A stretch of 64,000 nucleotides of DNA, taken from NCBI RefSeq assembly GCF_964656455.1, contig NC_135715.1, positions 35,846,603-35,910,602 on the forward strand. The letters are read 5' to 3'. Source of the stretch: Halichoerus grypus. Its lineage: Eukaryota > Chordata > Mammalia > Carnivora > Phocidae. The notes under the pieces were generated by a model. That model was not told the DNA's origin, did no database searches, and saw only the letters and a program-made list of their open reading frames with translations. Numbering within the stretch: the stretch's first letter is position 1; the number at the start of each line of letters is the position of its first letter. Of this stretch, positions 56,489-64,000 are shown in pieces. The translations under genes and the position numbers were made by a program.

Positions 56489-57991
56489 TTAGTCTCCTTA
56501 TGATCCTAAGATAGAAATACTTTCTATGCTAGACATAATCTTTAGTTTGGGTACCACCCATTAAGGCAAAGTCAGAAGTTTTCTTAATACATTAAAACCC
56601 TAATAAATGCCAGTGTTTCCAAATAGTACTGATCAATATGGCCAACAAACAGGTACAAATTGATTAATAAATAATCCCTTAAAATATTTTTAATGTATTT
56701 TAGAACAGCTTTAAAAGGTTACTTAGTCTCAGCATTTCAGGAAATTACTTATTATACAGACCAAATATATAGAAATGCCATCTTCTTAAGGAAAAAATAG
56801 AAATAGCTTTATGCCTTTGAATAACAACAAAAGCACAATCCATAGTGATCATAATTCTGACCATTGATGTTGTTTTGGATACAGTTCCCTTTGTCATACC
56901 TTTATCTTCTAAGCATGCTTAGACCCCGAGTTATTTTCTCCTATGCTTAGAGTAAGCAGGAAGCCTTCAGATGCTATCCTAATAAGAGGCTCTTAATTGA
57001 TGTTCACCAATGCCTTAAATTTGAAAGATGAGTCTGGGAGTGACTGAGCTTTTTTGAATGTGGTTCCTCTTCATCCGGAGATCTATAAACTGATATAAAC
57101 AGGTGATGTGTCCCTACACCCAAGTATAATGGTGAGATGACTATAGGAATGTAATCTGTATATAGACCCTCACAGCAATCGCACCAGACACACTTGCAAA
57201 GAAACCTGAAATTCTACAGTGCATACTCATATGCGTCTCTAATAAAGGTAGAGAATGAGGTTCAACAGGAGAAGGGAAGCCCAGGCAAACAGAGAGGTCC
57301 CAGTGCAGCTCACAGAGCCCTTGGTTGGTTATAGAAAATGTGCTTTGTCTTTGGACACTGAACTGCCAGGATGTACCTAATATACATTAGTCACAGGAGC
57401 CAAGGCTCAAGTGTACTGAGAAATCGTTTATAACCTACTGGTGAGATAGCTAAAGGCTGCTCCATAACCAGTTAAACCAGGTGTTAATGATACGTTTTCA
57501 GTAATAAAGTTGACAACCCATGCCCTCCACGACAGGGAATTCTTAGACTTCAAATAACGTGTCATAAGCCATTCTCTAGTAAGCTTCATCCCTATCTTGA
57601 CCAGCGGTGAATACCAGAGTTCCAGACTTTTGGAATATCACTAGAGAGCTACCAGAGACCAGATACAGGTGAACTCTATGTGCTTTGATTCCAAAAGAGA
57701 ACAGTAGATACAAAGAAGCCCCTGGTCCCCCAGGGCAAATGCTTCCAAGCTTCCCTGAGAAAGGGTCTGGTTTGGCTTCCTGAGAGTTCTTCCCCATGAC
57801 ACTGTTCCCTCTCAACATAGTCTCAGTTCTCTCAGAACTTTGTCTTCCAAAGCAGCTTTTTTTTTTTTTTTCTATCAAAAATGGCCCATATTTGCAACAG
57901 TTAAGTAGCTTTCTTACCCTGTAGAAAGTTAGGAATCCAGGTCTTTCGGTAATTTGAGCAATCACAGTTCCTCTTAGCCCAACCTAGTGGC
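56489..57991. other. Non-coding stretch; right half unusually balanced in composition
   Basis: From about 57240 the sequence becomes less AT-rich. A minus frame (57576-57965) is open for 129 codons without any family signature and runs through a T15 tract (57857-57871) as Lys residues, arguing against real coding. Nothing could be named. Confidence 0.35.
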
Positions 57992-58454
57992 TTTTTTTTT
58001 TTTTTTTTTTTTTTTACCGGATGCAACTTTCATACAATGTTAGTGGAATTTATATGTATCAGAAATGCTATCACTTCTTGTGACAAAGGTCATACTCACA
58101 ATTCTTCCCCAGACTTTTTTCACTTTTGGGTGGCTTGTCAGTTGGCGGCAAAACACTCCGCATAAGATTCTTTGAGCCTCTTTTGTCTAGGTTTTTGTTT
58201 TGTTTTTGTCTGGGACCTGGTCTACTAGGCCCCTGGCTTAAATCTTTCCAAACTCTTAAGGGTCTTACGGCCACACTCTTGATTTGATCTTTGGCCCCAG
58301 GCCTTGTATCACGGTGAGCATATTTTAATGGCTGAGAAGACTGGTGATAACTTGCATCTCAATTTTACTTTTCCAGCCTAGCAATTCCTGTCTCCTCTGG
58401 TTTGCTTGAAAACTGACGGGTCCCTTCTTTATCTCGTCTCTCTCCTGCTGGCAT
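57992..58454 (-). pseudogene. Candidate processed retrocopy of an unidentified gene (broken frame)
   Basis: Reading the minus strand, an ATG at 58454 (MPAGERRDKEG...) opens 29 codons, then TAA and TGA occur two codons apart (58367-58365 and 58361-58359), after which the same frame is open for 95 codons (from DASYHQSSQP to CEYDLCHKK) to a TGA at 58073-58071. Fifty-five nt later comes an A24 tract (57992-58015 as T on +), like a retroposed mRNA tail. The translated segment is Lys/Arg/Pro/Ser-rich and polar (for example SVLPPTDKPPKSEKS). I recognise no domain or parent gene, and no AATAAA is evident before the tail. Chance openness or an unnamed retroelement are the alternatives. No target duplication was found. 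Confidence 0.3.
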
Positions 58455-58765
58455 TTATCATTCACAGTTTATAAAACTGAAGAGTTACTTGCAGCATTTG
58501 GTCTGGTGATCTTAGCTTGGAACATCCATGGGATACACTTGTTGTTTTCCAAGTTACCACACACGAGAGTCTGGCCATTTGTATTTTCACTACTATGGAG
58601 CATGAGCAGGCCTAAACTGGAAAAGCATTGAGGGGACTATTAGCAAAGGCTGATAGCAAGCCAATGGTTAGCAGAGGCTGAAAAAGCAGTGATGTAATTG
58701 TGATAACAGGCTAGAAAATGGGGATTCTGCCACCTTCTCCCAAAGGTAATGCCACAGGTTTTAAA

Positions 58766-59290
58766 TTTTTTTTTTTTTTTTTTTTTTTTTAATGGCAGCA
58801 TCCCACTACCAGGAACCAATTTCTGTATGATTTACCAATTGCTGAGACATCAACCATTCCAAATTTGAGTAGCTTAAAACTATGGCCATTTATTAAGATT
58901 GCAGTTCCCATGATTGTGTTACTCTGGTCTGGACCAAGTTCAGCTGATCTGAGCTGGTTTGCTCATGGGTCTGCTGAGAGTTGGCAGATTGGCTGGAAAT
59001 GGCTTGCCCCAGGTGGTCTCACTCCCAAGTGTAGAAGTTGGGTGAGATGACAATGGAAATTAGCCTCATGCTACTCATCACCCAGCATACCAGTTCACAT
59101 ATCTTCACATGATAAATGGATTCCAAAAGCAACAAGAGAAGAATTTGCAAGTTTTGGGAGACCTAAATTATGAGCTTCTTTAAAGTTATTTCTACTGCAT
59201 CCTAATGGTCCAAACAAGTCACAAGTCTGGTCAAGGGTGGGGACTTCACATCCTTATCTTTGTGGGAGGACCTGAAACTTCTTGTGGCCA
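58766..59290 (-). repeat. T25 tract followed by an ancient interspersed repeat
   Basis: A T25 run (58766-58790) precedes 'ttgagtagcttaaaactatg', 'gccatttattaagattgcag', 'tcatgggtctgctgagagtt' and 'ggtccaaacaagtcacaagt', a motif order known from a common old mammalian interspersed repeat whose family name I cannot give with certainty. Strand assignment is based on the T tract only. Confidence 0.4.
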
Positions 59291-60609
59291 TATTTTCAGT
59301 CATGTCATTGCCTCCTGTAAAGTACAGGGACTTTAGCCTTTGCCTAAACTGACATTTCTGAAATGGTTTTAAAACCTGAAATCTACTTATGCTTCTACTG
59401 ACACATGCCTTTTCCTTGATAAGTAACATCACAAAGCTTGTGTTAGAAATAATAATCTCCATTCTCATTAAAAAGAAAAAAAAGAGTAATGATTAGGCCA
59501 TACAAAATAGTGTCCTTCACAAAGAAATATTAGAGAAAACTAATTAGGCTGTGCTGGTTCTAATTAGCAAATAAATTCTACTATGACAGGATTTTAACAA
59601 TAAAATCGGAAAGAGCAAAAAGCACATTAAAACCTTGTTAAAGAAAATATAGTTGCCCCAGAGAAAACCAATAAATTATTAGATTAAGATATTTTGATAT
59701 CATTTACCCACATTCAATTTTATCTGTTTTGTGTTGAGTTAATCACCAAACAAAAATGCACTACTTAATAAAGCCAATTATACACAAGTAGGCTTTGAAT
59801 AATTTTCTGAAAGGTGCAACATTTGAGAAAGTATTGACTATAAAGGTAGTTGAGAAAGGTTTCTGGACTTGGCTTATCTGTTTTCAGGATCAACACATTA
59901 GTTATACCTATAATTTCATGATTATAAAGTACATTTGTCCACTTAAATAATATAATAAATAAGGAAATAAATATCAAAGTGTTATTGAAAATATTCTTTG
60001 AGTTGAACCATGTATTAGAAATTAATTTATGTAGGCTTTGCTGCTACTCCGAGCTAATTACCAGTGTCATTTCCATAATTATGCACCATATTCATTTCAC
60101 AGAGCAACACTTAGGATGGAAATAACATAATTTAGCATACCCACTTCAGTAAACTGTAGAGTCGAAAATATGCACGAATAAATTTTAAGGTATATGAGTT
60201 TGTGGAACAGCAGGGTCACAGAATGTCTGGGAAATAAACATTAATATCATCAAATTAGTTATTTTAAACAACCTTGAGCTCATGACTTTGCATAAGCCTT
60301 TATTTAAATTCAAAACAGTTAAATATGATTAATGCAAATTCCTCTACTCTGAAATCTGTGATTAGACAGATACAAACTGGGTTTAATTTTACCCTATCAA
60401 GGAGATATTGATTTAAATATAATTATTATGGTCTGTATTTCAAGACACATGCTAACTTTTTTGATAAAACAAACTTTTAAAGGCACTTTTTTAAGCTTAA
60501 AAACTGACTTCTTCACGTAACAGAAGAAGAAATGGAATAGTGTATTTAGCATAGTCTTCAGTAATTAACATGATTATTCACAAATAATCATTTCTTGAGC
60601 TGGCATGCA
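59291..60609. other. Repeat-poor AT-rich stretch, possible conserved non-coding DNA
   Basis: No transposable element recognised. Several homeodomain-like words occur: CTAATTAGG near 59540, TCTAATTAGC near 59559, GAGCTAATTACC near 60051, CATAATTATGC near 60075. Regulatory function is only a possibility. Confidence 0.3.
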
Positions 60610-60745
60610 TGATATTATTAATCCCAAAATAATCCTGAGACAAAGGGATGAATATCATTATTTCACAAATGAAAAAGTCAAGTGTTAGAGAGGTTGTTTG
60701 ATTTCTGGAGATATCACAGATAGTAGGTACTAAACAGTGATACTA
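60610..60745 (-). repeat. MIR SINE fragment
   Basis: Antisense MIR: 'tatttcacaaatgaaaaagt', 'gttagagaggttgtttgatt', 'atcacagatagtaggtacta' correspond to the MIR core and its 'aggctcagagaggttaagt' side. Confidence 0.7.
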
Positions 60746-63700
60746 TCCTGTGCTTCTGGGCCTGTCTTGGTCCACATCTGGTGTGCTCCGAACACATCAC
60801 TTTGACATACTCTTGACATTTCACTGAGCATTTTAAAGATGTTTTCCGAAAAGAATGTACACTGATGGCTATTTTAAGTTCATATAAATCAAGAGCTTGG
60901 CAGAGACTCAGAGGAAAGGCACAATGATTGTAAATACAATGGGAAATAATGTTTGGTAGTCACCAACTCCCTTCCCTGCTTCCAGCTCCCACCTCTGCCC
61001 TTCATTTTTTGCTCCACTGTTTTGCTCTAGTCATCTTTGTTCGTCCATAACTGATCAGACCCCACTTTATGTTTTCTAATTTCCTATGCCCTGGGCATGT
61101 TATGTGGGCCTACCCACCATGTGGATTCTGCACTGCCTACTATTGATTGGCCCACCACCACTTAATGGCTGAATGAGCCAATTTATAATCTACTGTGAGA
61201 CTTCAGGAGTTTTGTAAAAACATTCAACACACAGATTTTTTTTTTTCCATCCTCTTTGCAGAATCTTAAGATATAGTTCAACCTAACTCAAGATTTGGAA
61301 AAAGCCTTTTAAACAAAATTTAGCTTTTTATTAACACAAATTTTACTAATTAGTATATAACTGGCATTGTCTCATTTGAATAATTTCAGTTCATTTGTAT
61401 CTGCTCATTCACTCAGTTTGTTCTTATTTCATTGAAAATTGGAAAATGTGAAAGTGTTTTCTTTTGAAAATAGGTATATATAAAATCAGTTTTAAAATAC
61501 ATATTAGGCTATGTGCTTTATATAAATTAATGTAAAATAATATCATATACTAACAGTCCTTAGAAGACTCAATTTATATCCTAAACCCATACCATCTAGC
61601 ACAAACCACCAGAAAAACATTTTTCTTCTCCTTTTAGTCTATTCCCATTGGCCATATATATGCCTAATCTACTATACTTTGCTAACCACCTGGTTCTGTC
61701 ACCATTTGTTTAATTTTATTTATTAACTCATTGAACAAACTTTAATATGTGAAATTTTCTAGGATAATACATGTCCTGTGGGCTATGCTCTAAAAGTTCT
61801 ACGTTTTGTATATTCCCAAAGCAAAAGTATTTTGTACTTTCTTTAAAGATGACAAGACAATGTGTCAGTGTTTTTGAATATTAAACAACTGTTTTTGAAT
61901 CCTTCCCATACATCAAGTCATGTGCTAATCACTTCATGTAACACTTAATTCTCACCACAACCTTGTGACAATATACTATGAAATATGGAATAATGCATTC
62001 ATGTATTTTCATGATTAATTTATTCATTTGATTGACAGCTATTGCTACTCATTATGGGGAAAGGTGATCAGGACTGGTAACCATGGATCCATATGACAAA
62101 CTATTAGAATCAACTCACAACATGGTCAGTGGTTAGTGATAATAAAATTTTAGCACTGCAGTTATTTTTATTCCTACCACCATTCTATTTCTAGTTAGTA
62201 TAGATTACACTTGATCCCATTTCTCAAGTGATGCTCTAGTTTCATAGTTCAAGCAATAAAAATAACATACCATTAATAAAAGTCCCTCAGAAACACAAGA
62301 ACTTTTCTTCTTATTAAAGCATTGCTAAAATAATATCCCAGTTTGTAGGACCAGACAGAATTGTACCTGGCTTATCTCTAATGAATATTAAAGTTAAATG
62401 GAAATGATTTGTAATTAATCAAGTTCCATACATGAATCCCTGCTTTTTTTTTTTTTTTTTTTTTTACTTCTGTTTGTTTAGAATCATGTCATTGTAGACT
62501 TCTTGGAATTAGAATTAGAATTCTTAGACATTTTGAGTTGGAAAGATGAAGAGTAATTGTTGAAGTATGTGATTTTGCTGTGATCTTTGAAATTTATCTA
62601 GGTAAACATCAGATTTGAGAGATTTAAATGATAAAGGCTTAGTGGCAGAACAGTAAGGTGATAAAGAGTTAAATACAGAGAACAAGCAGTCCTTCCTCCA
62701 TTTCTCGCCAGTGCTATAACCTAGACCGCATATTTTAAATTTACAGTGTAAGAATTTAGGGCAGGCATACTTGTTTCAACAACTAGATGTTATTAATAGA
62801 GTACATCCAAAGGTCTAAGTTCTTGTATTTCTTTGACCTCATTTATATCAACCAGTCATTATCAAAGGCATTTGCCCAGACTAGTCAATATTGTTTGAAG
62901 TCAGATAAATTCTATAGTTAGGGAAAGTGGATTGTGCAGGTGTAGAGGAAGAATGGTTCAGTGAGTTGTCCATTATCAAAATGTCTAAGGTTAAGTGGAG
63001 AATTGAACTGACCAAGGCCTGCAATCTAACTTCCTAGCCAGGCAGAGGGGCAGCTAACTCCTTTAACAGCAAATTCCTTTATCTATAATTACCTACCTCT
63101 TTGAACTCTTCTAACATCTGCCAGCATGAGCCTCCTAATTTTATAAATGACTGCACTATTAGACAGATTGCAGGGTTTATTTTTGTTTTTTTGTTTTTTT
63201 TCAGCTTTTTCACTGAGTCCTTTAGAAGAGAATTAGAAAAGCCCTTTCCTGATTTTTCTCCCTAAACTCCCACGTTTCATGAATTGTTATCAAGGTGGTG
63301 ATGTGAAAAAGTGACAGATTTGGATAACACCTCCCATTCCCAAATTTTACATAAATACTCTAATATCAGTGCTATCAGTGGCAGAAAGTAGGCTAGTTGA
63401 CAATACAAGAATTGCATTAAGCTTAATGTATTGTGTTAAGAATTGCAATCTTGAGTTTCTTAAATTAAAAAAAAAAAATAACAAAGCAGCACTGCACACG
63501 TATGCCCAATTTTTTGAATGACAAGTTATTCAATGAATATACTGAACCACCTGTAAAAAAACAACCAAAATGATTTGCCCTCTAATTTTGCCAAGTTTAA
63601 GTTCTTGGAAGATATATAAAATATATATATATTTATTAGAAATATTTAGATTATCATGTGGGGTTTAAAAAATCACATTGTATTATAAATTTCACAGGTT

Positions 63701-63916
63701 TAACTTTATTCATCTATTTAAGCATCCATCTCTTGAATAGATTATCAGTCTAGATTTAAAATATTTATAATGCAATTTAGATGTGAAGTGGACACCAAGG
63801 ACAAAATGTAAGTAGTAAACAAATTAGGGATTTGAGATAATACAAATATACATATATATTTGTATTTATATACATATAAAGAAAAAGTAAAGGAAAATAC
63901 AAATGAGAAAAGCAAT
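60746..63916. other. Long non-coding stretch, nothing recognised
   Basis: AT-rich; a T22 tract at 62444-62465, an A-run at about 63467-63478 and a partly palindromic ATATAT region at 63838-63880. No exon or named repeat could be supported. Confidence 0.4.
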
Positions 63917-64000
63917 ATTGCTAATGATTAAGAGCAATGATTCAAGACTGATGGCCTGGGATTAAATCACAATTCCACAACTGGTATCTATGTGACTTGG
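63917..64000 (+). repeat. MIR SINE, cut by window end
   Basis: 'tgctaatgattaagagcaat', 'gattcaagactgatggcctg' and 'ggattaaatcacaattccac ... tatctatgtgacttgg' match the MIR 5' half in sense. Continues beyond the window. Confidence 0.75.

Noticed and set aside
57576..57965. 129-codon minus frame as a gene
   Set aside because: It runs through a T15 tract as a string of Lys and has no family features or conserved-looking motifs.

Overview
The window looks like intergenic or intronic DNA from a carnivoran mammal. Twenty copies of the carnivore-specific tRNA-Lys-derived SINE (Can-SINE) can be read. Their body is the non-canid, non-felid caniform type, which suggests a bear, pinniped or musteloid; the species cannot be fixed from sequence alone. 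I could not support any host protein-coding exon, tRNA, rRNA, CRISPR array or operon. Almost everything recognisable is transposable-element DNA of different ages, separated by AT-rich sequence with no recognisable content.

Layout. 1-10.8 kb: old L2, L1M and MIR fragments, one SINE, a possible solo LTR, and a MER2/Tigger-type DNA transposon interrupted by a very short L1 tail. 10.8-22.1 kb: an old minus-strand L1 into which two SINEs and later a 7.1-kb, structurally full-length young L1 (13531-20617, minus strand, 18-bp target-site duplication) inserted. The young L1 has a GC-rich 5' UTR with a YY1 motif, a duplicated A-rich segment, ORF1, ORF2 and a 3' UTR built from two related modules. ORF1 carries a nonsense codon and a frameshift and ORF2 carries three frameshifts, so it should not mobilise itself.

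22.1-40.9 kb: SINEs, a two-module L1 3' end, an almost perfect 39-bp-arm hairpin (24211-24317), a solo gammaretrovirus-like LTR, a relatively repeat-free stretch (33.2-35.1 kb) with a repeated PBX/HOX-like motif, and a twin-primed (5'-inverted) L1 at 39.2-40.8 kb. 40.9-57 kb: mainly SINEs, many with clear target-site duplications, MIRs, MER5A and two old L1 3' ends. 57-59.3 kb: an unusual stretch with three poly-T tracts and a broken, unidentified minus-strand coding-like frame, possibly a processed retrocopy. 59.5-64 kb: AT-rich sequence with few repeats, some TAATTA-type motifs and two MIRs.

The only functional unit present is retrotransposition: L1 ORF2 supplies endonuclease and reverse transcriptase for L1 itself and, in trans, for Can-SINEs. 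The TSDs and poly(A) tails across the window are its footprints. Nothing here amounts to a new multi-gene system. The most interesting items are the modular L1 3' UTR, the splice-acceptor-like tract before L1 ORF1, an antisense ORF in the L1 5' UTR, the fold-back hairpin and the coding-like block near 58.2 kb.
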